NCBI GenBank assembly: GCA_900316935.1
Contig: ONEW01000013.1
Location: 1-54,030, forward strand
Length of the DNA stretch: 54,030 nucleotides
From: an uncultured Selenomonadales bacterium
GTDB taxonomy: Bacteria > Bacillota > Negativicutes > Acidaminococcales > Acidaminococcaceae
Direction of reading: 5' to 3'
In this document: positions 40,412-49,154 of the stretch, piece by piece
How positions within the stretch are numbered: the first letter of the stretch is position 1
Layout: each line of letters starts with the position of its first letter
Translations under genes and position numbers: made by a program
Notes under the pieces: model-generated
What the model was told of the DNA's origin: nothing
Databases searched by the model: none
The model's input: the letters and a program-made list of their open reading frames with translations, nothing else

Positions 40412-42421
40412 TCAAAAGAAAAGGGCGATATGGTACACGGCGATGCCGACGGCCCAGGCGATGACGCACTGCGCCACGACGACGCCCAGGGCGCCCAGGG
40501 TCGAATCCAGTTCCTTGCGGATGGTCGCAATGGCGGCCACGCAGGGCGTGTAAAGCAGGGTGAAGGCCAGGAAGGAGGCCGCCGCCGCCGGGGTGAAGAT
40601 GCTTTGCAGGACGGCCGTCATGGTGGACGGCGTGGCGTTCGTCAGGACCGTCGTCGTCGCCACGACGGTCTCCTTGGCCGCGAACCCCGTCAGAAGGGCC
40701 GTGGCCATGCGCCAGTCCGTAAAGCCCAGAGGGGCGAACACGGGCGCGACGCCCTGGCCGATGAGGGCCAGGAGGCTTTTCGCGTTGTCTTCCACGGGGA
40801 ACAGGCGGGCGTCAAAGGTACCGAGGAACCAGATGATGAGGGTACAGACGAAGATGACGCCGAAGGCGCGCTGCAAGAAGCCCCCCGCCTTTTCCCACAG
40901 CAGGAGGCCGACGCTCTTGGCCGACGGGAAGCGGTAGTTGGGCAGCTCCATGACGAACGGCACGGGGTTGCCGCGGAACACGGTGTTCTTCATGAGCAGC
41001 GATACGAGGATCGCCATGAGGATCCCCGTGAAATAGATCACAATCATCGCCAGGGCGGCGTGGTGCGGGAAAAAGGCCGCCACCATGATGCCGTAAATGG
41101 GGATCTTGGCCGAGCAGCTCATATAGGGGATGAGCAGCAGGGACATCTGGCGGTCGCGGTCGCTCGACACGGTGCGCGTCGCCATGACGGCGGGCACGCT
41201 GCAGCCGAAGCCGATCAGCATGGGCACGATGCTGCGCCCCGACAGGCCGATCTTACGCAGCAGGCGGTCCATGACGAAGGCCACGCGGGCCATGTAGCCC
41301 GTGTCTTCCAGCACAGACAGGAAGAAGAACAACGTAACGATGATGGGCAGGAACGAGAGGACCGTCCCGACACCTGAAAAGATGCCGTCCTTGATGAGGC
41401 TGTGGACGACGGGATTGATGCCGTAGCCCTGCAGGGCGGCCGAAACCACCTCTCCCAGGTTGTCGATCCAGCCTGCCAGCAGATCCGACAGGGCCTGGCC
41501 GATGACGCTGAAGGTCAGCCAGAAGACGAGGACCATGACGCCGAGGAAGACCGGGATGGCCGTGTATTTGCCTGTCAGCACCTTGTCCATGCGGATGCTG
41601 CGCAGGTGTTCCCGGCTCACGCGGGCATGGACGACCGTGCCGGCCACGACGCTTTCAATGAAGCGGTAGCGCATGTCCGCCAGGGCGGCGTTGCGGTCCA
41701 GCCCCGATTCATCCTCCATCTGGACGATGAGGTGTTCCAGCAGTTCCTTCTCATTCTGGTCGAGGGCCAGTTCGTCATCCATGCGGCTGTCGCCTTCTAT
41801 GAGCTTGGTGGCGCAGAAGCGCGCCGGAATGCCCAGGCGGTCCGCATGGTCCTGGATCAGGTGGATGACGGCATGGATGGCGCGGTGCACCGGCGACCCG
41901 GCCTCGCAGAAATCCGTCACCTGCGGCAGCACCTTGCCGCGGGCTGCTTCGACGGCATGGTCGATGAGCTCGGCCACGCCTTCGTTCTTTACGGCGCTGA
42001 TGGGCACCACGGGGATGCCCAGGGCCCCGCTGAGCTTTTCCACGTCGATGGTGCCGCCATTGGCGCGCAGCTCGTCCATCATGTTGAGGGCGAGGACCGT
42101 CGGCACCTGCAGCTCCAGCAGCTGGAGCGTCAGGTAGAGGTTGCGTTCGATATTCGTCGCGTCGACGATGTTGATGATGGCGTCCGGCTTCTCGTTGACG
42201 ATGAAATCCCGCGTCACGATCTCTTCCTGCGTGTACGGACGCAGGGAATAGATGCCCGGCAGGTCGACGACGTCGCACTTGTCGTTCGTCCCCTTGATGA
42301 CGCCGATCTTCTGGTCCACCGTCACGCCGGGAAAGTTGCCCACGTGCTGGTTCGAACCGGTCAGCACGTTGAAGAGGGTCGTTTTGCCGCAGTTCTGGTT
42401 TCCGGCCAATGCAAAAATCAT
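40412..42421 (-). CDS. feoB: Ferrous iron transport protein B
   Basis: Fe(II) uptake permease with an N-terminal G protein. The 669-residue protein shows G1 GNQNCGKTT (7-15), G3 DLPG, G4 NMMD, then a helical GDI-like region and about ten membrane segments including the two Gate motifs (PIIVTLFFFLSVLEDTGYMAR and GCSVPAVMATR). ATG 42421 overlaps the feoA stop as ATGA; the open frame continues upstream over feoA but is not used. The sequence is full length for the short FeoB type. Confidence 0.95.
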   Translation of the reverse strand: MIFALAGNQNCGKTTLFNVLTGSNQHVGNFPGVTVDQKIGVIKGTNDKCDVVDLPGIYSLRPYTQEEIVTRDFIVNEKPDAIINIVDATNIERNLYLTLQLLELQVPTVLALNMMDELRANGGTIDVEKLSGALGIPVVPISAVKNEGVAELIDHAVEAARGKVLPQVTDFCEAGSPVHRAIHAVIHLIQDHADRLGIPARFCATKLIEGDSRMDDELALDQNEKELLEHLIVQMEDESGLDRNAALADMRYRFIESVVAGTVVHARVSREHLRSIRMDKVLTGKYTAIPVFLGVMVLVFWLTFSVIGQALSDLLAGWIDNLGEVVSAALQGYGINPVVHSLIKDGIFSGVGTVLSFLPIIVTLFFFLSVLEDTGYMARVAFVMDRLLRKIGLSGRSIVPMLIGFGCSVPAVMATRTVSSDRDRQMSLLLIPYMSCSAKIPIYGIMVAAFFPHHAALAMIVIYFTGILMAILVSLLMKNTVFRGNPVPFVMELPNYRFPSAKSVGLLLWEKAGGFLQRAFGVIFVCTLIIWFLGTFDARLFPVEDNAKSLLALIGQGVAPVFAPLGFTDWRMATALLTGFAAKETVVATTTVLTNATPSTMTAVLQSIFTPAAAASFLAFTLLYTPCVAAIATIRKELDSTLGALGVVVAQCVIAWAVGIAVYHIALFF

Positions 42422-42669
42422 GCTTCTTCCCCCGTCTCCGCCAGCGAGGCGTCGTCCAGCACGATGTACCGTGCCTCTTCGAGCCGCAAAGTCAGCTCGT
42501 AGCCGCGCACTTTGATTTCCACGGGGTCGCCCATGGGGGCCGTCTTCTGCAGCGTGACGACCGTATGGGGGATGAGCCCCATATCCAGCAGCCGGTTGCG
42601 CAGGGCCCCTTCGCCCCGCACGGCGGTGATGCGGCCGCTCCAGCCGGTCGGCAATTTGTCCAGTGTCAT
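42418..42669 (-). CDS. feoA: Ferrous iron transport protein A
   Basis: An 83-residue SH3-like cytoplasmic protein needed for FeoB activity. LRNRLLDMGLIPHTVVTLQK and GDPVEIKVRGYELTLRLEEA are the family core. It starts behind AAGGAGTTACAAT and overlaps feoB by four bases. First gene of a five-gene unit ending with the ANTAR regulator. Confidence 0.93.
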   Translation of the reverse strand: MTLDKLPTGWSGRITAVRGEGALRNRLLDMGLIPHTVVTLQKTAPMGDPVEIKVRGYELTLRLEEARYIVLDDASLAETGEEA

Positions 42670-42720
42670 ATTGTAACTCCTTGTTCAAGACAAAACACAA
42701 AAAAATATGTTGCGAACCCT

Positions 42721-42729
42721 ATTATATCA
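42721..42729 (-). promoter_or_regulatory. Extended -10 promoter of the feo operon
   Basis: TGATATAAT on the minus strand (TATAAT at 42721-42726), overlapping the nagA stop codon and about 50 bases before feoA. No clear -35. I see no clear Fur box. Confidence 0.6.
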
Positions 42730-43945
42730 TGTTTTGGTACACCGTGGCACCCTGAACGATGGTGCAGGCGATGGTCACCGCTTCATCGAAGACCGTGATG
42801 TCGGCCAGGGCGCCGGGCCGGATGGAGCCCAGCACGCCTTCCTTGCGCAGTTCCCCGGCCGGCACCCGGGTCACCGTGCGGATCACCGACGGCCAGTCGG
42901 CGCCGGTGTTTTCCTTGAAATGGCGCACGGCGTCATTCAGCTTCAGGACGCTGCCGGCCAGGGTCCCGCCGGCCAGGCGGGCCTCCCCGTTCCGGACCAT
43001 GACCTGCTGCCCGCCCAGTTCGGACGGCCCGTCGCCGAGCCCGCAGGCGCGCAGCGAATCGGTCACCAGTTCCACCTCGTCCGGGCCTTTCAGCCGGTAC
43101 AGCAGACGCTGCGCAGCCGGATGGACGTGCAGGTTGTCCGCAATGAGTTCGCAGACGGCCCCGCTCTGCCAGGCAGCGCCGACCAGGCCCGGCTGCCGGT
43201 GGTGGAAGCCGGTCATGGCGTTGTACAGGTGCGTCACATGGGAAGCGCCGGCCGCAAAGGCTGCCCGGGCTTCGTCGTACGTGGCGGCGCTGTGCCCCAG
43301 GGACACGAGGATGCCCTGTTCCCGGCAGGCGGCAAGGAACCGGTCCCGGTCTGCCGCCCCCAATGTTTCCGGCGCCAGCACGACGATGCGGATGACATCG
43401 GCGTAGGGTTCCAGGCGGGCGAAATCGGCTTTGCAGATGGCCGTGCCGCGCTGGGCCCCCTTATAGGCGCCGTTCACGAAGGGGCCTTCCAGGTACGCCC
43501 CCAGGATGCGGGCGCCGGTATACCCCGCCGTGCCGCCTTCCCCGCCGGCCTTCCCCGCCGCGGCCTGCCGCGCCATGGCGGCCCGGACCGCGTCAAGGGC
43601 CTTGTACACGGCCGGCCACTCGTACGTCATGGTCGCCGGCAGGAACGCCGTGACGCCCGTCTGCGCCTGGAAGCGGCTCATGATTTCCAGCCCCTCCGGG
43701 TCGGCGTCCATCGTATCCTTGCCCAGGCAGCCGTGGATATGCAGGTTCAGGAATCCCGGGGCCACATAGCGTCCCCCGGCGTCCGTCACTGCGACGGGCT
43801 GCCCCTGCCACGTGCCGGCCGCCCCGTATTCCGCAAAGAAGGCCGTTTCCGTCACGATGGCCTTGATCTTCGTATCGAACAGGAGCACGCAGCCCTCCAG
43901 GACTTTGTCCTCCAAAACCAGTTTTCCATGCACGATTGCCCGCAT
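42722..43945 (-). CDS. nagA: N-acetylglucosamine-6-phosphate deacetylase
   Basis: Metal-dependent amidohydrolase that makes glucosamine-6-phosphate and acetate. The 407-residue protein has the metal motif HIHG in NLHIHGCLGKDTMD, the LEGPF Glu ligand, GHSAATYDEA and HLYNAMTGFHHR His ligands, and VTDSL with the catalytic Asp. ATG 43945 is preceded by GGAGGCAGGAAA; the 39 extra codons of the longer frame run over the parS site and are not a family feature. No nagB is adjacent. Confidence 0.93.
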   Translation of the reverse strand: MRAIVHGKLVLEDKVLEGCVLLFDTKIKAIVTETAFFAEYGAAGTWQGQPVAVTDAGGRYVAPGFLNLHIHGCLGKDTMDADPEGLEIMSRFQAQTGVTAFLPATMTYEWPAVYKALDAVRAAMARQAAAGKAGGEGGTAGYTGARILGAYLEGPFVNGAYKGAQRGTAICKADFARLEPYADVIRIVVLAPETLGAADRDRFLAACREQGILVSLGHSAATYDEARAAFAAGASHVTHLYNAMTGFHHRQPGLVGAAWQSGAVCELIADNLHVHPAAQRLLYRLKGPDEVELVTDSLRACGLGDGPSELGGQQVMVRNGEARLAGGTLAGSVLKLNDAVRHFKENTGADWPSVIRTVTRVPAGELRKEGVLGSIRPGALADITVFDEAVTIACTIVQGATVYQNMI

Positions 43946-44045
43946 TTTCCTGCCTCCGTCCCTGTTTCCGTCCTGTGCCTTCCTTCTTGTTGTCATTATA
44001 GCATAAGCAGGCCGCGGCAGGCGTAAAAAAGACAAAGGCCCCGCC

Positions 44046-44061
44046 TGTTCCACGTGAAACA
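44046..44061. other. parS centromere site
   Basis: TGTTCCACGTGAAACA is identical to the consensus parS of Bacillus subtilis bound by Spo0J/ParB. It lies in the non-coding gap between glnA and nagA. parS sites cluster around the replication origin, so this region is probably origin-proximal. Confidence 0.9.
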
Positions 44062-44111
44062 AAATGCCTCCGGAACAGTCCGCGGGAGCAGGCCGGTTCC
44101 AGAGGCATCGT
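44060..44111 (-). terminator. Terminator of glnA
   Basis: ATGCCTC-T-GGAAC and GTTCC-G-GAGGCAT form a 12-bp stem with one mismatch, followed on the minus strand by TTTTG. It abuts the parS site. Confidence 0.7.
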
Positions 44112-44287
44112 TGTTGCGTCGCGTGACGCAGCAGACGGGTTGGCAGTTATTTTATTTTTTTATTTCCTTGTGCACAGCACAGCGCAGCCCCCTCATTGGC
44201 CCTTTTCAGCGATCCGCGCCCGGCAGGAAGATCCCGCCGGCGCAGCGGCTGTACACGCGCAACCCTTCCGGAAACCGGATTGCCGGC

Positions 44288-46375
44288 TCAGTCATTGATT
44301 CCGTACAGCAGGTCGCCGTACGTCGGATACGGCAGGTACTCGCTGCCCAGCATCGCTTCGACGGCGTCGCCGGAGGCACGCAGCGTATCCATGGCGGCCA
44401 GCACCTTGTCGTGGTAGGCCGTGCCGGCCTTCTTCTGGTCCGCAATCTTTTCGGCAGCCAGCAACACCTTTTCCAGCTTCGTGCCGTCGGCAAACATCTG
44501 GATGGTGGCCTTGTCCAGCTTGTCCAGGAACGTGGTGTCGGGCTTGATGCCCAGCGCCTTTTCGTTCATGGCCGTCGTGGTCAGGTCCTTCAGGTATTTT
44601 TCCGCCGCAGGCAGCAGATCCTTATGCAGCATGTCCAGCATGGTGAGTGCTTCGATGTTCAGCGTCTTGTTGTACAGTTCGTACTGGATCTCGACGCGGG
44701 ATTCGACTTCGGACTTCGTGAAGATGCCGTGCTTGACGACCAGGTCGACGTTCTTCTTGGCGCTCATGGCGGCCAGGGCTTCCGGCGTGGACTTGAGGTT
44801 CAGCAGGCCGCGTTTTTCCGCTTCGGCCACCCATTCGTCCGTGTAGCCGTTGCCGTTGAACACGATGCGCTTGTGGGCCAGGTAGATCTTCTTGACGAGG
44901 GCCTTGACAGCCTTGCTCAGGCCGGCCGGTTTGACGCCCTTCAGCTCTTCGGCGACCCAGTCGAGCTCTTCGGCGAAGATGGTGTTCAGGTAGGCGTTCG
45001 TGCAGGCGATGGAGGCCTGGGACCCAAGCATACGGAATTCGAACTTGTTGCCCGTGAAGGCGAACGGCGACGTACGGTTGCGGTCCGTGTTGTCCTTTTC
45101 CAGGGCCGGCACGGTTTCGCCGGACAGCTTCATCATGGTTTCGTGATGGGCCTTGTACGGTTTGTCGGCGGCAATGGCTTCGAGGACGCCCGTCAGTTCC
45201 GTACCCAGGAAGACGGAAACGATGGCCGGCGGCGCTTCATTGGCGCCCAGGCGGTGGTCGTTGCCTGCGCTCGCCACGGTGGCGCGCATGACATCCTGGT
45301 ATTCATCGACGCCCTTCAGCACGGCTGCCAGGAACAGCAGGAACTGGTCATTGTTGTACACATCGTCGCCCGGGTCGAAGAGGTTTTTGCCCTCCACCGT
45401 GGAAATGGACCAGTTGTTGTGTTTGCCGCTGCCGTTGATGCCCTCGAAGGGCTTTTCATGGAGCAGGCAGACCATGCCGTGTTTCATGGCGATGCGCTTC
45501 ATGTATTCCATCATGAGCTGGTTGTGGTCCGTCGCGATGTTGACCGGCGAGAAGATCGGAGCCAGCTCGTGCTGGGCCGGCGCTACCTCGTTATGCTCGG
45601 TCTTGGCCAGGACGCCCAGCTTCCACAGTTCTTCGTCCAGCTCTTCCATGAAGGCTTTCACACGCGGTTTGATGACGCCGAAGTAGTGGTCTTCCATTTC
45701 CTGTCCCTTCGGCACCTTCGCGCCGAACAGGGTGCGGCCGCAGTAGACCAGGTCGCGGCGTTTCTCCCACAGCTTCTTGTCGACCAGGAAGTATTCCTGT
45801 TCCGGCCCGACGTTCGTGACGATCTTTTCGGTATGGATGCCGAACAGGGCCAGCACGCGTTTGGCTGATTTATCCAGCGCGGCAATGGAACGCAGCAGCG
45901 GCGTCTTCTTGTCCAGCACGTCGCCCGTGTAGGAGCAGAAGGCCGTCGGGATGCACAGGCAGTCGTCCTTGATGAAGGCGTACGACGTGGGGTCCCAGGC
46001 GGTGTAGCCGCGGGCTTCGAAGGTGGCGCGCAGGCCGCCGGACGGGAAGCTCGAGGCATCGGGTTCACCCTGGATCAGGTCTTTGCCGGAAAACCCCATG
46101 ATGACGCGTCCGTCCGCCGCAGGCTGGATGAAGCTTTCATGTTTTTCGGCGGTGATGCCCGTCATGGGCTGGAACCAGTGGGTGTAGTGGGTGCAGCCGT
46201 GTTCCAGTGCCCAGTCCTTCATGGCATACGCCATGATGTCCGCCAGTTCGCGGCTCAGCGGTTCCCCCGCCGCCACGGCCCTCTGGAACTCCTTATACGT
46301 TTTCGCCGGCAGGCGGTCCTTCATGACCCGTTCGTTAAAAGCCAGACTGCCAAACAGTTTCGGAACATTCGTCAT
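44288..46375 (-). CDS. glnA: Glutamine synthetase type III
   Basis: Assimilates ammonia into glutamine with ATP. The 695-residue chain has the arrangement of the GSIII (GlnN) family: the N-terminal beta-grasp FGSLAFNERVM, then GPEQEYFLVD for metal, AKTEHNEVAPAQHELAP, NGSGKHNNWS for ATP and ammonia binding, and SAGNDHRLGANEAPPAIVS. GSIII forms large dodecamers and is common in Bacteroides and some Firmicutes. It starts behind AAGGAGG, and its leader carries an attenuator-like terminator. Confidence 0.95.
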   Translation of the reverse strand: MTNVPKLFGSLAFNERVMKDRLPAKTYKEFQRAVAAGEPLSRELADIMAYAMKDWALEHGCTHYTHWFQPMTGITAEKHESFIQPAADGRVIMGFSGKDLIQGEPDASSFPSGGLRATFEARGYTAWDPTSYAFIKDDCLCIPTAFCSYTGDVLDKKTPLLRSIAALDKSAKRVLALFGIHTEKIVTNVGPEQEYFLVDKKLWEKRRDLVYCGRTLFGAKVPKGQEMEDHYFGVIKPRVKAFMEELDEELWKLGVLAKTEHNEVAPAQHELAPIFSPVNIATDHNQLMMEYMKRIAMKHGMVCLLHEKPFEGINGSGKHNNWSISTVEGKNLFDPGDDVYNNDQFLLFLAAVLKGVDEYQDVMRATVASAGNDHRLGANEAPPAIVSVFLGTELTGVLEAIAADKPYKAHHETMMKLSGETVPALEKDNTDRNRTSPFAFTGNKFEFRMLGSQASIACTNAYLNTIFAEELDWVAEELKGVKPAGLSKAVKALVKKIYLAHKRIVFNGNGYTDEWVAEAEKRGLLNLKSTPEALAAMSAKKNVDLVVKHGIFTKSEVESRVEIQYELYNKTLNIEALTMLDMLHKDLLPAAEKYLKDLTTTAMNEKALGIKPDTTFLDKLDKATIQMFADGTKLEKVLLAAEKIADQKKAGTAYHDKVLAAMDTLRASGDAVEAMLGSEYLPYPTYGDLLYGIND

Positions 46376-46444
46376 TCTGTTCTCCTCCTTATCTCTTGAC
46401 CATCCGTCGATGTATGCTTGCCTCGGTACGGAAAATCAAAACAA

Positions 46445-46493
46445 ATAAAAAAAACGAAGACGCCCGGACAGAAAGTCCTCAACGTCTTCGTTG
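46445..46493 (-). promoter_or_regulatory. Attenuator-like terminator in the glnA leader
   Basis: Between the promoter and glnA, AACGAAGACG (46483-46492) pairs with CGTCTTCGTT (46453-46462), followed by eight T: a complete intrinsic terminator within the first 50 bases of the transcript. The upstream arm can alternatively form the small hairpin CAACG-AAGA-CGTTG (46480-46493), which would block the terminator. So glnA expression probably requires antitermination. Confidence 0.65.
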
Positions 46494-46501
46494 TTGTACT
46501 C

Positions 46502-46530
46502 ATTATAAGCATGTTTTGTCGATTTGTAAA
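46502..46530 (-). promoter_or_regulatory. Promoter of glnA
   Basis: TTTACA (46525-46530), 17-base spacer, TATAAT (46502-46507) on the minus strand. Transcription would begin immediately before the leader hairpin. Confidence 0.8.
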
Positions 46531-46543
46531 GGGGAATTTTGCA

Positions 46544-46602
46544 GAAAACGGAAACAGGCCCCGCAGGCCGGATCTGGCTTCCGGCCCCTGGAGCCTGTTT
46601 TC
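46544..46602 (-). terminator. Terminator of bioB
   Basis: GAAAACAGGC and GCCTGTTTC form the stem base, with an inner GGCCGG stem, followed on the minus strand by GTTTTC. Confidence 0.7.
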
Positions 46603-46625
46603 GCAATTTCAGTTTTCCCAATCGT

Positions 46626-47633
46626 TTATCTGGTCAGCACAGCTTCCTTCTGTTTGTTGGTCAGGCCCAGTTCCCGCAGGACCTTCTTGTCCTTGTCGAT
46701 GGTCGTCGCACCAGCCGTCGTGAGCATGTTGCCCGTAATATAGGCCGAAGCGGCGCGGCCGATGACGGTGGCGCCGGACTGCGGCAGGGCGCCGCGGCCG
46801 CCGGCCATGCGGACGTTGGCTTCCGGATTGATGAAACGGAAGATGGCGAAGGTGCGCATCGCGTCTTCTTCGGAAATCTGGGGCTGGTGTTCCAGCGGTG
46901 TGCCGGGAATCGGCATCAGCACGTTGACCGGGATGGACCTGATGCCCAGTTCCGCCAGGGACAGGGCCATGCTGAACCGGTCGTCCCAGCTTTCCCCGAG
47001 GCCGATGATGCCGCCGGAGCAGACGCTCAGGCCCGCTTCCTGCGCGGCTTTGATGACCTTCACCTTCTCGTCGAACGTATGGGTCGTGCAGATGTTCGGG
47101 AAGTTTTCCCGCGACGTTTCCAGGTTGCAGTGATAGCGCGTCACGCCGGCTTCCTTCAGCTGTACGAACTGCCCGTCGTCGAGGAGGCCCATGGAGGCGC
47201 ACAGGCCGATATGCAGTCTGGCGTGCATGTAACGGTAGGCATCGAGCGCCTTTTCAAAGTCCCGGCCCTTGAGGGCGCGGCCCGCCGTCACGATGGCGAA
47301 ACGGTTGACACCGGCTTCCTCATTGGCCTTGCCGGCTTCGTAGATCTCTTCCGTGGACAGGAAGGGATACTCGTCACAGCCCGTATGGTGGCAGTGGGAC
47401 TGGGCGCAATACTTGCAGTCTTCGCTGCAGCGCCCGCTCTTGCCGTTGATGATGGAGCACAGGTCCACCAGGTTTCCGAAATAGTGCTTTTCCAGCTTTT
47501 CCGCATGGTCCAGCAGGTCTTCCACGTCGCAGTGCAGGAGCAGGTCCTTCGTGTCCCCGTCCAGGTTCTCCCGGGTCAGGCGCCAGCCGCCGAGGATTTT
47601 ATCGGTCAATTCGTCCAGTGTCAGTTTTGCCAT
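46626..47633 (-). CDS. bioB: Biotin synthase
   Basis: Radical-SAM enzyme that inserts sulfur into dethiobiotin. The 335-residue protein has the radical-SAM cluster CSEDCKYC (Cys69, Cys73, Cys76), NLETSRE for the second cluster region, and GLGESWDDR. Full length. No other bio gene is adjacent. A BirA-like operator overlaps its promoter. Confidence 0.95.
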   Translation of the reverse strand: MAKLTLDELTDKILGGWRLTRENLDGDTKDLLLHCDVEDLLDHAEKLEKHYFGNLVDLCSIINGKSGRCSEDCKYCAQSHCHHTGCDEYPFLSTEEIYEAGKANEEAGVNRFAIVTAGRALKGRDFEKALDAYRYMHARLHIGLCASMGLLDDGQFVQLKEAGVTRYHCNLETSRENFPNICTTHTFDEKVKVIKAAQEAGLSVCSGGIIGLGESWDDRFSMALSLAELGIRSIPVNVLMPIPGTPLEHQPQISEEDAMRTFAIFRFINPEANVRMAGGRGALPQSGATVIGRAASAYITGNMLTTAGATTIDKDKKVLRELGLTNKQKEAVLTR

Positions 47634-47698
47634 GCTTGAAACTACCTCTCTTCAACAAAAATCGGTCCGGCGGAAGGATATGGTAAACCATTTCCGCC

Positions 47699-47727
47699 AG
47701 TTAACGTTAACCTTATTATAGTTAACT
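47699..47727 (-). promoter_or_regulatory. BirA-like operator
   Basis: AGTTAAC (47699-47705), 15 bases, GTTAACT (47721-47727): inverted half-sites with the spacing typical of BirA biotin-repressor operators. An additional GTTAAC is at 47706-47711. The -10 box of bioB lies inside it. Confidence 0.75.
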
Positions 47728-47743
47728 TATTCCGATTCGTCAA
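47715..47743 (-). promoter_or_regulatory. Promoter of bioB
   Basis: TTGACG (47738-47743), 17-base spacer, TATAAT (47715-47720) on the minus strand. The -35 lies in the last codons of rmuC. Confidence 0.85.
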
Positions 47744-49025
47744 TGCTTTTTCCGGACGGCAGCCCGTTTCCTTCCGGGTCCTCCAGATCGGCGACACGGT
47801 TCAGCTTCCGCTGCATCACGTTGGTACGGGTCGTAATCAGCTTGTTCAGGTTTTCGTCCGCCTTTTGCAGGCTGGCCTGCACCTTGGCCAGCGCGTCGGA
47901 ATAATTGCCGAATTCCGCCCGGACCTCCTGCAGCACGTTGAGGATTTTCTCGCTGTGCTGCCGGACCGCGGCAAAGCGGGCCACCATGAGGACGCAGTGC
48001 AAAATGGCCGTAAGCGTGCCCGGCCCCGCGATGACGACGTTCTGCTTCTGGGCCTCGTCGGCCAGGCCGTTGTTGACCACTTCGGCATAGAGCCCCTCGA
48101 AGGGCAGGAAGAGGATGCCGAATTCCGTCGTCCGGCTGGGAACGAGGTACTTGTCGTGAATGTCCCGGGCCTCGTCCCGGATGGTGGTGCGGAGCTGGGC
48201 CATCGCTTCCTTCGTCTTGGCCTCGTCCCCGCTTTCCATGGCCTCCCGGAGACGCAGGTACGTGTCGCCGGGCAGCTTGGAATCGATGGGCAGCAGCAGG
48301 CTGGTGCCCGAAGAGGAAGGCACTTCGACGGCGAATTCGACGAACCGGTTCTCCTTGATTCTGGCATTGCGGTGCACCATGCCGGCCGGCAGGATATTGT
48401 CCAGGATGGCGCCCAGCTGGACCTCGCCGGAAATGCCGCGGGTCTTGACGTTGCCCATCAGCTTTTTCAGGTCGCCGACGCTGGCGGCGAGGGTCTTCAT
48501 GGAGCCCAGGCCCTGCTGCACGCTTTCCAGGTTCCTGTTGATCAGGGTGAAGGAGCTGGTCAGACGGGCTTCCAGCGTCTTCTGCAGCTTTTCATCCACA
48601 ACGCCCGTGATGCGGTCCAGCTTGTCCTGCACGTGCCGGTCCAGGGCCTGCACCTGGTCCTGGTAAGCCTTCGCCTGGTGCATCGTGTTGTCCGCGATGA
48701 TCTTCGAAAAGGACTCCATGGTCTTCCGGACCGTTTCCTCCGTCGTCCTGGCCAGGGCCTCCCCCCGCTGCGCGAACCCGCCCTGGAGGGCCTCCATGTT
48801 CCGGACCAGGGCCGCGTCGCGTTCCTGCAGGTAGGTCCACATCTTCGCCTGGCTGTCCGACAGGTCCCGGTCCACGTTCTGCTGGACCTGGTCCACACGC
48901 TGCAGCAAGGCGGCCTGGCTGCTCTGCAGGGCCTGCTGCACCTGCGCCTGGGTGCGGTACACGGCCCAGAGCAGCACGAGGACGAGGACCAGCAGTACCG
49001 CGATGACTATTTCCAAAATCGACAT
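47727..49025 (-). CDS. rmuC: DNA recombination protein RmuC
   Basis: Nuclease-fold protein that limits inversions and rearrangements. The 432-residue chain has an N-terminal membrane helix (ILEIVIAVLLVLVLVLLWAV), a long coiled coil rich in Gln (residues 28-180) and the RmuC domain (VKTRGISGEVQLGAILDNIL to FLPFEGLYAEV). ATG 49025 follows AAGGAGG. It ends just where the bioB promoter begins. Confidence 0.93.
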   Translation of the reverse strand: MSILEIVIAVLLVLVLVLLWAVYRTQAQVQQALQSSQAALLQRVDQVQQNVDRDLSDSQAKMWTYLQERDAALVRNMEALQGGFAQRGEALARTTEETVRKTMESFSKIIADNTMHQAKAYQDQVQALDRHVQDKLDRITGVVDEKLQKTLEARLTSSFTLINRNLESVQQGLGSMKTLAASVGDLKKLMGNVKTRGISGEVQLGAILDNILPAGMVHRNARIKENRFVEFAVEVPSSSGTSLLLPIDSKLPGDTYLRLREAMESGDEAKTKEAMAQLRTTIRDEARDIHDKYLVPSRTTEFGILFLPFEGLYAEVVNNGLADEAQKQNVVIAGPGTLTAILHCVLMVARFAAVRQHSEKILNVLQEVRAEFGNYSDALAKVQASLQKADENLNKLITTRTNVMQRKLNRVADLEDPEGNGLPSGKSIDESE

Positions 49026-49111
49026 AGGGGCCTCCTTCAAATCCATGTTTTATCGGTTGAACTTCTGTTTATGATTTCATTATACGGCAGCCGCGGGCCA
49101 AAAGGCAATAG

Positions 49112-49149
49112 AAAAACGGGGCCCCCGCAGCCGCTGCGGAGTCCCCGTT
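49112..49149 (-). terminator. Terminator of the flippase-peptidase unit
   Basis: AACGGGGACTCCGCAGC and GCTGCGGGGGCCCCGTT form a long stem with one internal mismatch, followed on the minus strand by TTTTTC. Confidence 0.85.
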
Positions 49150-49154
49150 CCGTT

